Source of the DNA: Perca fluviatilis
Taxonomy: Eukaryota; Chordata; Actinopteri; Perciformes; Percidae
Reading direction: 5' to 3'
DNA: 64,000 nt
Assembly (NCBI RefSeq): GCF_010015445.1
Contig: NC_053116.1
Coordinates: 27,347,637-27,411,636 of the forward strand
Part shown: piece by piece, positions 49,646 through 62,000 of the stretch
Layout of the letters: the number at the start of each line of letters is the position of its first letter
How positions within the stretch are numbered: position 1 is the stretch's first letter
Notes under the pieces: model-generated
Seen by the model: the letters and a program-made list of their open reading frames with translations, nothing else
Databases searched by the model: none
Told to the model about the DNA's origin: nothing
Made by a program: the position numbers and the translations under genes

Positions 49646-52600
49646 TCAGTAGTGTATCTGTCTCAAAAGCAGCATGAGGTTCCTGATGCGTTCGGCCCGG
49701 CAGCGAGGAGACTGGTGCAGCGGCAGCTCGAAGAAAGAGAAGGTGAAGCTTCGAGAGAAACTGAGGTTGGTGACGGGACGCAGTGGTGGGAGACGGAGAG
49801 GACGTGGCACCCGACGCTGGGGCAACAACCTCCGCCTTGCCCGTAATCCTCTACCCCCTCCACCTGCAGAGACAGAGAGGGACAGACATGGACGAAGTGA
49901 GAAGAAACTGCTCACAATACTATGAAAAAGGACAGGGCCTGTATTCATCAAAGGGGCAACACCCATGACCCACACAGGTGTTTTCACTTGCCTGGTCTCA
50001 GCACTGAGTGGTCCTGCAGATTGTGGTTGATAAACACCTCTATCACTCTCCTGAAAATGTATAGCTTACCTTTATCATCTTGTTTTTTTTTCTTTTTTTT
50101 CAGTATATAGATATTGTTGACAAACCTAGTGCAGTGTTAAAAACATGCCTGTTCCCAGACAAACAACTTCACACTCAACACTGCGCTTTCTTGGGGCCAG
50201 AGCATAACACCTGCCATAGTTGCATCCCCTAGCAATGCTAGAATATACAAATCATTTGCTAACAGCTAGCTATTTGGGATCAGTCAGAACAAAAGGGAGT
50301 TATATTGCTGATGCTTCAAATGTTCGGTCTCTCTGGTCTCTTTTCCTTCATCTGTTCTTCAATGTACTGTAGAGAGCGACGACAAATGAGCTGTACCCAG
50401 CATGCCGTTCGGCAGTGTTACAGTTAATAACATAGACAGTAAAGGAAATGGATGGACCAATAGATCCCGTTGCTCTGGACGGAGACCAGTGAAGGCTATT
50501 AGAAGCACTTTTCTGGTGATGGCTGAGCATTACTGTGCAGCCTCCAACTGAGCTTGAAGACGTATATGTGACGTGTCTGAAAGTTGTAAGTGTGCTGGTA
50601 GCTGTGCCAATCATTCCCAATCTTGAAGAGACGGAGAGCGTAGGTATATGTTAGGAGATAACATAGGCACAGTCTAATTAGTGCTAACTAAAATGCTAGT
50701 TAACATTAGTAATTAAACTTAAACAGCTAATGTAAGTCGAAACTGCCTGCAAGTTTCTCCTGTACTATACGGTAATTCCTCTACTATGCGACAGTAAGTC
50801 GCGTGGTTATGAGACAATCGTTAGCCTATTTTTACAAAAACGTCTGCTACGGAGCCATAACGTGAGGTACAAGGTAATGGAGCCTTTTATACATTGTAAT
50901 GTTTCTTTAGAAATAAACAATGGACAAATAAAGTCTTTAAACGCTTCAGATGTAAAGTTATTTGCTGTCAAAGTGACGCCAAAATGAATGGCAGTCAATG
51001 GAATGCTAACGGCGGGTGATGGCTTGGTAGCATCAAAATGGTGCCATAGGAGGTACGCGTTGTGGAGAGAGACTTACCCCCTTGGTTAATAGGGGTTCCC
51101 TCTTCATTACACCGAGCCGGCCGACAAATGAGCGAACTAAGTGCCTGCTTAGGGCCCAACATGGCCACCAGAGGGCACACAAGAGAGCATACACAGTGTG
51201 TACATTAACGCATAGTCTCACATTGCCAGACCTACAGTATCTCTACAGCGCTGTAGAGCAAGGTCTGGCTACACCACAGATACATTCTGGGATGGGAGCA
51301 AAAAACGCTCTGGGTTGTTTGCATTTCTTTAAACTAATCACAATCATCTTGGGTGGCGCTAAGCTCTGGGCGCAGCGACAGTGCTCTGCAAAATAGTCTT
51401 GGGAAAGAACTTGTTCTGGTGGAACATTTACACCCCACAAAAGAAAATGTCAAATACAATATTAAATGAACGTTAACTGTTCACACAATACAGTAACATG
51501 AACTGGATACAGTTTTTTTTTTTTACGTTTTGATCCATATGAATCCCACCAATTGGTACCAAAGCGTTATTAGATAGAAATTTTGCAACATATTTTTTTT
51601 TTACAATCATTCCCTGAAAGAACCAAGCAGGCACGATCCAAATTTCCTTCAAAACTTGCCATTTTCATTGTGTAGCTTGCTAGCTCAAAGTTTACTGTTG
51701 TTTCCCACAGCGAAGGGATTTTGAGAACGGCAACACATGTCAGGCTTTATCCTGGAAATGTACTTCCGCTGATCCAGACAAATTAACGCACCACTCATAT
51801 GTATGTCCCATACATCTCAAGAGCTCGCACTCGACACTGCACTTCCTTGGGCCCTCTGCAATACACCCGCCAGTCGGACAGACACACCTTTGGTTAGATA
51901 GACCCATTGACATATATAAAATGGACCAACAGATCCTGTTGCTCTGGACGGAGACCAGTGAAGGCTATTAGAAGCACTTTTCCGGTGATAGCTGAGCGTT
52001 AACTGCGCAGCCTCCAACTGAGAGAGACGACGTAAATGTGACATGAGCAACCTGTCTGAAAGTTGTAAGTCTTCTGGTAGCTGTGCCAAGAGAAATCTCA
52101 ATCATTCCCAATTTTGCAGAGACGGAGAGTGTAGGCATATGTAAGGAGATAACATAAGCACAGGCTAATTAGTGCTAACTAAAATGCTAGTTAACATTAG
52201 TAATTAAACTTAAACAGCTAATGTGAGTCGAAACTGTCTGCGAGCTTCTCCTGTATTGTACGGTAATTTCTCTACTGTGCGATAGTAAGTCGTGTGGTTA
52301 TGACACAATCGTTAGCCTATTTTTACAAAAACGTCTGCTACGGAGCCATAACGTGAGGTACAAGGTAATGGAGCCTTTTATACATTGTCGTGTTTCTTTA
52401 GAAATAAACAATGGACAAATAGAGTCTTTAAACGCTTCAGATGTAAAGTTATTCACTGTCAAAGTGACGCCAAAATGAATGGCATTCAATGGAATGCTAA
52501 CAGGAGGTGATGGCTTGTTAGCATCAAAATGGCGCCATAGGAGCTACGTGTTCTGAGGAGAAGCTTACCCCCTTGGATAGACCCCTTTCACAGCAGACCT

Positions 52601-54349
52601 TTTGTCTTGTCATAGCAGGAAAAGCACAGGTGTAAATAATAATCTTAATGAGTTATTTGTTATAGATACAGGGTCAGCGGAATGACTTTTTGGGACACCA
52701 AATGAAATGAAGCCATCATTAATGTTATTTGTCAACTTCAATCTGGGCAAAAGTCTAATCAAGCTGACTGAAAACACCTGTGTGGATATGTAGGGCCCTT
52801 AACTTGCATTAATGGTATGTTGTTTGTTAGATTACAGCCAAGCTTCAATTTGATTTATAGAAGACATTTTGTCATGTCATAGTAGGAAAAGCACAGTTGT
52901 TACTATAACATTAGCAATGGCTCTGTTCTATTAAAGTGTCCCAGTAAGTCATGACAGTGTGGTAGTGAGCCAGCATGTTCCAGACATACCCACACTGTCC
53001 CCAGGGACTGCACCAGGGGGAGATGGAGCCTCAGAGTTAAAACTTGAACTTGAAACTTCCTCGTCTTCGTTCTGTCTCCCACGATAAGGAGTGGATGGCG
53101 TGGGCTGAGGAGCAGGAGGTGGTGGAGGTGGAAGTGGAGGGGGCCGTGGAGGGGTGGCGGGGGGATTGAGGTAAAAGAGGATTCAGAGAGAGCCAGACCT
53201 CCCCAAGGCGTCATGGTGGTGTCTGAGACGAGGATGGAAGAAGGCCCTGGATGAGGGTGAGAGGAGGCGGATGATGTCTGCTGCTGGCTGCGTTTTCGGT
53301 GATTAGCCTGATGGGGGCGCTGGAGAGCAGGGGAGGAGAGAGATGGCTTGGCTGTTGTAAGAAAGAGGAGATTTGAGGAAAAATTAACAGTTAATCCACA
53401 AACTACACCCCCTTTTAACTGAAGTGATCTGTCTTAAAACATAAAACATTTGTTGGACCAATATTGCAGCTAGGAGGATTACATGTGCTTCTCTGTTGCA
53501 AACCCACTTTATGTTTTAAGCTGATAAGGCACGTTTACAGTATGTTTATGTAATATTTTACAAAAACAGCAGCACCAGCTTTTGAAAATATTATGAAATA
53601 ATGAAATGTATTTATGTCAAATAAACAGATCCTTCAACCAGAAGAGTTAAATACTGTCCTGTTTATGTTACAACGTTATTTGTTTTGAAAGAGAAAGATG
53701 CATAGGCAATCTGCATAAGCCTTTTGTAAAAAGGTGCTAGATATTTAAGGCCAGCAACAGCAAATTAGAGAAGAATAAACTACTGTTATAAATAACTATT
53801 AAGGCTTTTATTCTTGCATGGCCATTATGGTAAAATAATTGCACATTTATAGTTCCTTTAGCATTATTGCCTTAAGGACCACTGAGTTTGTCTGTTAAGT
53901 TTTCAGCATTACACAGGCATTATTAAAAAATAAATAATTATTAAGATAAAGTGAATGATCTGGATATCATCATGAAAACTAATTTCTTGCTAAATGTGAT
54001 AACAACCAGTAAATAGCCTGCTGTACATTTTCATTTGTTCAAGGAATCTGATTTATGTTACATCAAAGCCCCTTATTTGTAGTTCTCTTTGCACCTAATG
54101 CTTTTCAATATGAACCCCAAATAATGAAACTTATGTTTACAAAAAACATCAGTTAATATACAAAGTATTATCATTATAAAATAACAATTATCTTCAAAAT
54201 ATGAATGTGCATTACTCCATGCTCATGCAGCATAATAGCCTCTGTTAGCAGAGAGGTGAGTGGGTCATGAGTGGATCATCACCTGTTGTCTTACTCCCAG
54301 ATGAACCAATGAGAGGTAGCCGTTCACGTGACATAACCAATCCGGGAGC
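49646..54349 (-). CDS. Unrecognised proline/serine-rich protein, C-terminal exons
   Basis: Three exons with good splice sites are visible: 54349-54283 (67 bases), 53351-52990 (362) and 49863-49646 (218, with stop). The first joins the second in phase (MSRERLPLIGSSGSKTTA then KPSLSSPALQRPHQANHRKR). The second changes frame at a G6/C6 run (53159-53164). After the change it reads PPPLPPPPPAPQPTPSTPYR and EEVSSSSFNSEAPSPPGAVP, and joins exon three in phase. The C-terminus is basic and then compact: VTNLSFSRSFTFSFFELPLH, followed by QSPRCRAERIRNLMLLLRQI. I do not recognise the family. Earlier exons were not found with confidence. The alternative uninterrupted frame ends at 49663 and is low-complexity, so I prefer the shifted frame. 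It could also be a pseudogene. Confidence 0.5.
50450..51085. repeat. 0.65 kb direct repeat, copy 1
   Basis: Runs from ATGGACCAATAGATCCCG to TTACCCCCTTGG and is about nine-tenths identical by eye to 51914-52576, in the same orientation. It lies in the last intron of the unrecognised gene. Class unknown. Confidence 0.85.
51205..51430 (-). repeat. Interspersed MITE-like repeat, copy 2
   Basis: Inverted and shorter copy of the family at 35975-36395. It shares AGTCTCACATTGCCAGAC, CAATCATCTTGGGTGGCGCT and TTGTTCTGGTGGAACAT. It lies between the two direct repeats. Confidence 0.7.
51914..52576. repeat. 0.65 kb direct repeat, copy 2
   Basis: Second copy of the unit at 50450-51085. Weaker similarity continues upstream (51822-51880 against 50167-50220), so the duplicated unit may be longer. 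Confidence 0.85.
52577..52989. other. Intronic sequence before the 362-base exon
   Basis: Two related words (TTTGTCTTGTCATAGCAGGAA at 52600 and TTTTGTCATGTCATAGTAGG at 52868) suggest another old repeat. No exon seen. Confidence 0.35.
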
Positions 54350-54534
54350 CTGAGCAGAAATAAGTATGACTGTTTCACAAATGACATGCTCATACTTGTA
54401 AGAAATATATTTACAGTTTACAGTGTGCCTCTTCCATCTTCCACCCTGTAAACAGCAGGGACAGTTCATACACACTGCAATACAAACAATGTCAGCATGG
54501 CTCAAGGGATGGTAATGTAGGCCCATTGGTCAGC

Positions 54535-54790
54535 CCACCACGTTGCTCCAGACTGAAATATCTGGACTACCATATGATGGATTGCCATGACATTTTGTAC
54601 AGACATCCATGGTACCGAGAGGATGAATCAGACTTTGGGGAACCCCTGCCTCTCACAACACCTGCAGGTCAAAGTTTCACTTATCCAGTTAAATATCTCA
54701 GCATCTACTAGATAGACACAAACATGATAAACACCACCAGCTCACATTCAGTCACTGAGCATGTTAGCATGCAGATATTAGCATTTAGAT
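54535..54790. repeat. Interspersed fish repeat
   Basis: Contains CTGGACTACCATATGATGGA, TGCCATGACATTTTGTACAG and GAGCATGTTAGCATGCAGAT. I recognise these from a dispersed percomorph repeat. The last part resembles 8880-9000. Confidence 0.5.
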
Positions 54791-55257
54791 ATATGTATAT
54801 AAGTGCAGCCTCACTGGCATAGTTGTAGACTTCTTTATTGTCCACTAGGGTGCGTCTAGATTTCTAGGCTATAAACATCCACCAAATATTGTTGAACTTT
54901 AATAAGAGATACCCTGATAACAAAGACATAGGACTGAAACCACTTGGCAGAGAAATCTGCTCTTAATGTGAGTTATTTGTGATGTGGTTAAAGCACCAAG
55001 AAAGCAAATATTTTAGCATGTAAGCTTATGATGCACTTTAGAGTCTATGCAATATTGATGTTTGATGTCAAATGCAACATTTAGCTCTTCTGAGAGTGTG
55101 AGTGACAGTTTGAAATGGGATATGAGGAAAGGTCAGTGCACCAAAGAGAGAATGTTAAGAAAAAATATGTAAAATGAAGGACATTTTTGATACCAAGTTA
55201 ATGAGGATAAGATGAGGGTTAAGTTAAAAGACAGCAAATAAATACAGTGAATTGCAC

Positions 55258-55542
55258 TAGGGCTGTGCTCGATTGAAGAAATAGTCGACTAACACTCATT
55301 CAATTGTATCGACTTATCGATTAGTTGATTTAATCGACAGATCTGTAAATCTGAGTTTCTCCACAAAGAGTCGTGCAAAAGCACCGCTTTAATTCTTGTG
55401 TTTACCAGAGATGTGCTCATACGTTTCTTGGAAATAATTCATTCAGCATGAAAAAAGCATAAAACATGACTAATCGACTAAAGAAATCTTGACTAAGACC
55501 AAAATGACTAGTCGACTAATCGACTAAGAGGGAGCAACCCTA
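55258..55542. mobile_element. hAT MITE
   Basis: Starts TAGGGCTGTGCTC and ends GGGAGCAACCCTA. It is flanked by perfect 8-base direct repeats AATTGCAC (55250-55257 and 55543-55550). ATTAGTCGAC-type subterminal words are mirrored. No coding capacity. Confidence 0.9.
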
Positions 55543-55550
55543 AATTGCAC

Positions 55551-57795
55551 ATCGTCAGAAGAAGTGATGGAAAGCTGTGAGGAAGAGTGTGTACATACCT
55601 CTTCGATAGGTGGAAATTGTCACTCCTTCAGTACTTTGACAGCAGACCACTTGTTTTATTCCTCGTTCTCCTGGGCCAAGCAAAGCATGCCTCACAGACA
55701 CACACTCACTCTCACACACTCACACACAAGGGTTGTCATAAGCACACAGGGACAATTTTCCTTCCAGCATTTAAACACTACAGACTGATGATTTCTCAAG
55801 CTGGTTTCCATAAGTCACTTTACCTCTCCACATGTTGTTTGAAGACTGCATATGACTAATGAGTATAAAATCCTTTTTTTAAAACAAGTTTCCCTTTAAA
55901 CATAAAATGTATCCCAAACACACATCCTTGTCTTGGAGATTGCTTCCTCTCTGCATCTCATCTTACACTCCCTCAATCATCAATCAGTCAGTCCTCTCCA
56001 TTTTTCTGCCTCGTCTCTCCTTTCCCACTTTCTCTTCTGTGACCCAACAAACATCGGCAGTGATACTCGTTGCAGCAGCTGCCTTCTGTATTTCTGTCTC
56101 CCCCTTTTCTCCCTCCTCGCCGCCCTCACCTTTACCTTGTCAGCACTGGTGCTTTCACTCTCCCTCCTCTCCCCCTTTCTTTCCCTTGTAAGTGATAGTG
56201 GTGTTTACACAGGTACTTTGGCTCTTGCTATCTCCCCCTCCTTTTCCTTTTATCCCTTGGAACAAAGACAAAGGGGGACATGAAAATGGGAGCATCCCCT
56301 ATTCCCTCTTTTTACTGTATTTTCTTCATTTTCAAGGTGACGTTAGCTTTTTGTTCTTCCTCTCTTTTCCTCCTTTCTCTCCATTGTGAGTGGCAGGTGG
56401 TGAGATGGGTACTTGACAAAAGGCAATGTGAGACGAGGCTAAAATATTAAAATATTCATGGAACCTGCAGTCAGGCCCCTTCATGGGATCTGACCCCCAC
56501 CTAGCCCTCCACACACACACACACACACACCAAATATGCAAATAATTGTGCACAGCCCCATATATTCATATCACAACACATTCTCCTGAATTAGCATTTC
56601 AGAACACGTGCACACACAACATGATCAAAGTATAAGTTTGCACATTTATACAAACCCTCACCTCCAACCAATCACACACTTTTGTGACTTACTTGTGTAT
56701 AAAAATGTAATCCTTGGTTGTTCTTGTTCAAGTGTTTGTCTGTTCTGTTGTTTAAAATGAAAAAATAAATAAAAAATTGATCTTAAAAAAAAATGTAATC
56801 CTTAATAATCCCAAAACAAATTCTTTCCTTACTCCAACCATTAGCCGAACAATAAACTAAACGTAATTGTAACCAATACCAAGTGTAAACTCCCAGACAG
56901 CCTTTGAAGAAGTAAGGACCGGACAAAACTTCATGGTGAACGTTCACATCGGTCCTCACAAATAGAAGTAGAAGACTCCCAGGTTGGGCACCACAGCTCC
57001 ACAGGACTAGTCAGGGCAGAGCTTCTTCCCACTCAGTGTAGAATTAATCTCTAAACAACTCTTGCATTGATTGTGACATTGCACTCAATTGTTATAGTTT
57101 GTATATGTTGCATTTTCTTATGTTTACCCTTACGTATTATCTACTGGTTTTAAATCTCTCATGGTGCCAGGATGATGTTTTTTGTGGGCATGCGTGATTC
57201 AATATAATAATCTGGATTTCAGTGCTTTGCTCAAGGGGACCTCATAAATGGAAGTATAGTTTAAACTATAAAGATATGAGTAAAGGCAGGCTTTGTTTTG
57301 GCCTTTTTTCCCCCTGAAAATTAAGTCCCAAGGATCTCTTCAAGTACACAGCTTTATTTCCTGGCTGGTTGAGATATAACATGCTGTATTACTAACTCCA
57401 GTGATTTCAGCCATCTTTGTGCAGTGTTGCGCTACTCCCTGAAGGAGGCCACAGATGGCCCAAATACATCAGAGACGATTTAATGTTCTCGTGAAATAGC
57501 ATGAAGATTTTAATTTTCCTCGATCAGCACCAAATGCCTTTGACAATTTAGCAGAAATGTAGCTAGATTCCAGACGATTTTTGTAGGCTAGCAGAAATTA
57601 GTGACAGACTTTAATAAAAAAAAAAAAGTCAAGTCAAACTGTTTTAAATCTCTTCACACAGGTTTGTTGTTTCTGCTGAAACTATTCTGTTTTTGCCATT
57701 TATTAAATCTTTACCGAGCTGCCATAACCATTAAATGCCATATATAAAATGCAATGTAGCCCATAAATAATGAGAAAGCTGGAGAATAAATAAAC
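55551..57795. other. Sequence between wdr6 and the unrecognised gene
   Basis: CT-rich at 55960-56400, then AT-rich. A candidate exon on the minus strand ends AGAG/GTATGT at 55597, but does not join the 54349 exon in an open frame, so it was not used. Promoter and first exons of the unrecognised gene probably lie here. Confidence 0.4.
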
Positions 57796-57801
57796 TTTAT
57801 T
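57796..57801 (-). promoter_or_regulatory. Candidate poly(A) signal of wdr6
   Basis: AATAAA on the minus strand, 154 bases past the wdr6 stop codon. Confidence 0.6.
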
Positions 57802-57954
57802 AAAAATGTAATTAGCAAAGTAACATTAATCTGAAATCAATTACAATTACAAATAGTTCATCAGTCATTTAAAAAGAATGTGTCCATTGAGAAAGTAATT
57901 GTTTGGACCACTGCTATCTTTTGATTGCACTTGTGTTTACTCTGTAAAGACCAT

Positions 57955-58975
57955 TTAACTCTGTGATTCACTTTCTCCTTTAATCTTTTCTGTATTTGTA
58001 ACTCGTAGTAGCTGGAAGCCCTGGCCGCAGACCAGCACCCATCCCATGTTTTCTCTCTTTTTCTTGCTCTCACAGGAAGCCTTGAAACCCATCTCAGTGT
58101 TCACCTCACTCTCTGTCTCACCCATGCTGCCAGTCTCTGTTGGATTTCTACATTCACCAGCTGTCTCGCCTCCCTTCTCATCACCAGTTTGACAAACGGT
58201 GTCACCCGTCTTGCTCGCGCCTTCAACAGATTCGCCATCCTTGGCCTCATCAGCCGTTTCCTTATCCTTATTGAACTGTGCTGCTGTCTTACACATCGTT
58301 TTTAACCCTGTCGGACTCCCTTTCCCGCTCCAAATTGCAATCTCCTGCTCAGACTCACACCTTGTTTTCCTCTTTTTATATCCCTCCTCCTCCTCTATCG
58401 TCTGCCCTTCCCACACTGCGAGTCCTGCAGCATCTGCAACATGGGAGCACAGTGCCCCGATGTGGCTGATACCGGTACTGCCGACCCTCCACAGGCAAAC
58501 CCTCTGATCTGAAGAAGTGGAGACCACGAGGCCTGGGCTCAGGACCTTCAGGGCGGTCAGAGGGGCGGCGTGAGCCAGCAGGATGTGGGACTGGGACTGG
58601 AGATGAAGCTGTAGCTGGTTTGGGGGTTGGAACTGGGATTGTAGAGAAATCAGGGGCTCAGAAATCTGAGAAAACCCTCTGCTGCCCCCAGTCTTTCCAT
58701 CTTTTCCATCTTCATCATGGTACTGCACCCTAATCGTGGACACTGTCAGCTGCCCATCATCTCCTCCGCTAGCAACAGTTACCAGGCAACCGCCCTCTTG
58801 TTGTCCCAGTTTCTGTGCCCAAACACCCAATGAGTTGACGCCGCTCTGGTGGGCGTGAATGTCGAGGCAGGGGATTGGTGGAGTCGGAGCACGGCTTGAA
58901 GAATCGGTCGATAAGGAAGTCAAATCCCACACTGCAATTTTGCCATCTGTTGCAGCACTGAACAGCAGCTTATAC

Positions 58976-59056
<81 letters not shown>

Positions 59057-62000
59057 GAGTTAATACATTCATGTACATTTTCATCACAGATTGAAACCTA
59101 ACTCACTGAGCTCTTAATATTGTATTACCATATCTGATGTGCCAGTCACTACTCTTTCCAAAACGGTGTGCTTTAAAATAATACAAATATATTAAAATCA
59201 ATAGGTGGTCGGGTTCTGATGGGTTACTACAAAGCAAGACTACGTATAACTTGTAGTGCCGGTGCCAACATTCACCCGCTTCAGGTTTAGGACATGAAAA
59301 AACACAAACATCAGATCACCTGTTGCCTTTTCCATCCTCCAGGCTGCAAGCGGCAACACTGAGCACACAGCGCTGGTGGTAATACGTCTCCCACAACAAA
59401 TCAATTTGACGCTTCACTTCACTGACTGAGAACAATCTGGAAAAGACAGTAGTGCAGCTCAGAAGACAGCAAAAAGAAGAGTGTGAGGAAAGTGACAAAT
59501 AGTGTATTAAAAAAACGAAATTAGGTGAACAACAGCATTTATGATTGAGCAAACAGCATCTCAAGGGACATGACGAAACACGTGGAGAGTAAATATCTTC
59601 GGCCGCATTTAAGCTATATTTTGTGTAACAACAACAACAACCTTTCAACACCTTCAGTTACAATCATTATCACTACCACTTTGCTGAAGAAAATACTCAT
59701 TTGAGAACATTAACTTTTCTCCAGCTCCTGAGAAAGAGGTTTCAGACGTGGAAAACTTTTAAATTTTGCTGTGATGAACACCAACCTGAGAGCTCCGTCA
59801 CTACAAGCCAGAGCCAGAAGAACACAGTCTGTCTTCTCATCCACCGCCACTACAGACATGTACCTGAAAACACACAGACACAGCTGGTAAGACTGGATCA
59901 GATTTAAAGGAAAAGAATATGCGGGTAGATTTAGCTTTAACTGACTTAGTACAGTAGCTGATTTTCTTCAGCGCTCACGTATTGCACATTTTTCCTGTAA
60001 CATTATCTTAGATGCAGACTTCAAAAACCTTTTGATAATGTATACTTTTCTTGATGAAGAAGGGAATAAAGATGAAAAAGAAAGGCAGGAGAGAAAAAGC
60101 ACTACCTATACATTAGGTAGCTATAAAGAAATAGTCCATCTCTTTATGGATGGAATTCCCTTTACATGTGTGCAGAAAACAACCATCCACTTGCCTTGTT
60201 TCTGGGTCCATTTTCACCGTCTTGTGTCTGTTCCGCCTCCTCTCCCACTGTTTGTCCAATCTGTGACTGGCCACCTGGATCACCTGGCAGGCGGGAACCA
60301 GTCTCTGGCTGTCCCAGCCGATTAACAGCCGGTAACACTGCATCTGAGCTCGCCCGCCAGCTGACACGAGCAGGGCAGAGAGAGACTGCGTCTGGTTTTC
60401 ACTCCCTCCCTCTGGGCGCGTTACTGCTGTCACTGTCCGGACGCTCGAGATGTGGTCAGTAATAACGGAGAGAACTTTGATGCTGCCGGAGTTGGGACAT
60501 ACCGCCAGGACGGTTAAGCTAGTGTCCTCTCCTCCCGTCACCACTATCTCCCAATGCTCTTCCCCTCTCTCCACCACCTTTTCCTCATCTTTGAGTGTAT
60601 TCCTTCTTTCAGTTTCAGTCAAATCTTTAGTACTGTTTGTTTGAATCTCATTCCCAATTCCCCTTATCATCCCCAGCCTGCATACACACCCGATCCCCCT
60701 CCCATGGACGCCCTCTCTCAGGCCCCATCCTCCAGTCCTTCTTGCCTTCCCAGCCCAGCTCGGGCCCTCTCCAGGGGGTTGCGTAGCCAGGACAGCCCCC
60801 TGCTTGATGAAGATCAGGGCTCCATATCCGGGCCAAACCCCTTTGTGGGAAGGCCAGAGACTCCAAGAGCGATGCCCCCCACCACAAGGCACCGCTAACA
60901 GCCTCTCCTGCCTCACCGGGTCCCAAACCACAAAGTGGACAGCATGAAAGCCAACGATGGCAAACCTGGCTTCTCTTCTCCTTTTCTCTGTCTTTTCTTC
61001 TTCTCCTCCTCCAAAGCTCCCATCCCCTTTTCTCTCCTCTGTAACGTCCAGCTTTTCTTTCAAATTTTGTTTCTTTGTCTCATAGTGGTTCTCACATTCC
61101 CCTCCGAGCTCTTCCTCCTCCTCCCCCTCTTCCACAGGAATGTCAGGCTCAAGAATCAAAACCCTCTCCAGCCACTCCATACCCTTGCATGCTCGCTGGA
61201 CTCTGAGAACCTCCAGCTGAAGCCCTCCTTTGTTTTCTACACCGTTTCCTTCAGATTTTTCTGGTGCTGTTTGATGCACTCTGAAGACCCTCACACAACC
61301 ATCCCTGCCAGTGCTGTAGAGCAGTCCCTGGTATTCGCACACTGAAGTTACACCCTGTTTTCCATGCACCCCAAACAGGCAGCTCAGTGGGTGCAGCGTT
61401 AGGTCACCCACTTCTTTTCTTTCCCTCTCCTCTGTCATTTTGCTTTTTCTGTCTCCACCACTACCATCTCCCTCAGCTTCAACCCCTTCATTATCAGTTT
61501 GTTTCCTGCCTGTCAGCAAACCTTCATCTATCCTTTTGTTATCTCCCATCTTCTGCTCCAGCTTTCCTCCGTCCTGAAACAAAAGCAAGGACCCTCTCCT
61601 GTCCCCACACACCCACAGCAATCCCTGTGGCGTGGAGTGGAGACGCACCGCAGCTGTCAGCCAGCGTTTGGCGCAGGGGGGAAGGAGGAAAGAAGGAAGG
61701 GGATTGACATTGAGAGCCAAGGCAGAGTTTTCATCTAATTCTACCTCTAGACACCAGCGACAGGCAAGTCCTTCAGCGCCTGATGCTAGCAAATACAAGC
61801 CCTCTTTTGCCTCTTGCCAAATAAGAGTATGGATTTTCCCTGATCGTCCTGTGAGAAGAATCCCACACTGAGGATGAGAGATGGGGAAGACCTGTATGGA
61901 CCCGCTGAGGTTTCCCACAGCACACAAGTTAACTTTTGCTGTTGAGTCTTTCACACTGACATTTATTGTTTCCATGACACAATAAGATTGAAACTCAGGA

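Noticed and set aside
50807..52489. A 63-codon frame kept in both direct-repeat copies (50807-50998 and 52298-52489)
   Set aside because: Of roughly seven base differences, five change the amino acid, so there is no sign of protein-level constraint. It is kept only because the copies are similar.
55597..55665. Candidate upstream exon of the unrecognised gene (open frame ending YRRG before GTATGT)
   Set aside because: It leaves in phase 1 and meets a stop when joined to the exon at 54349. The other two frames contain stops.
60554..61707. Several plus-strand open frames of 100 to 145 codons opposite wdr6
   Set aside because: They are antisense shadows of the 2.85 kb wdr6 exon, whose minus-strand protein matches the WDR6 family throughout.
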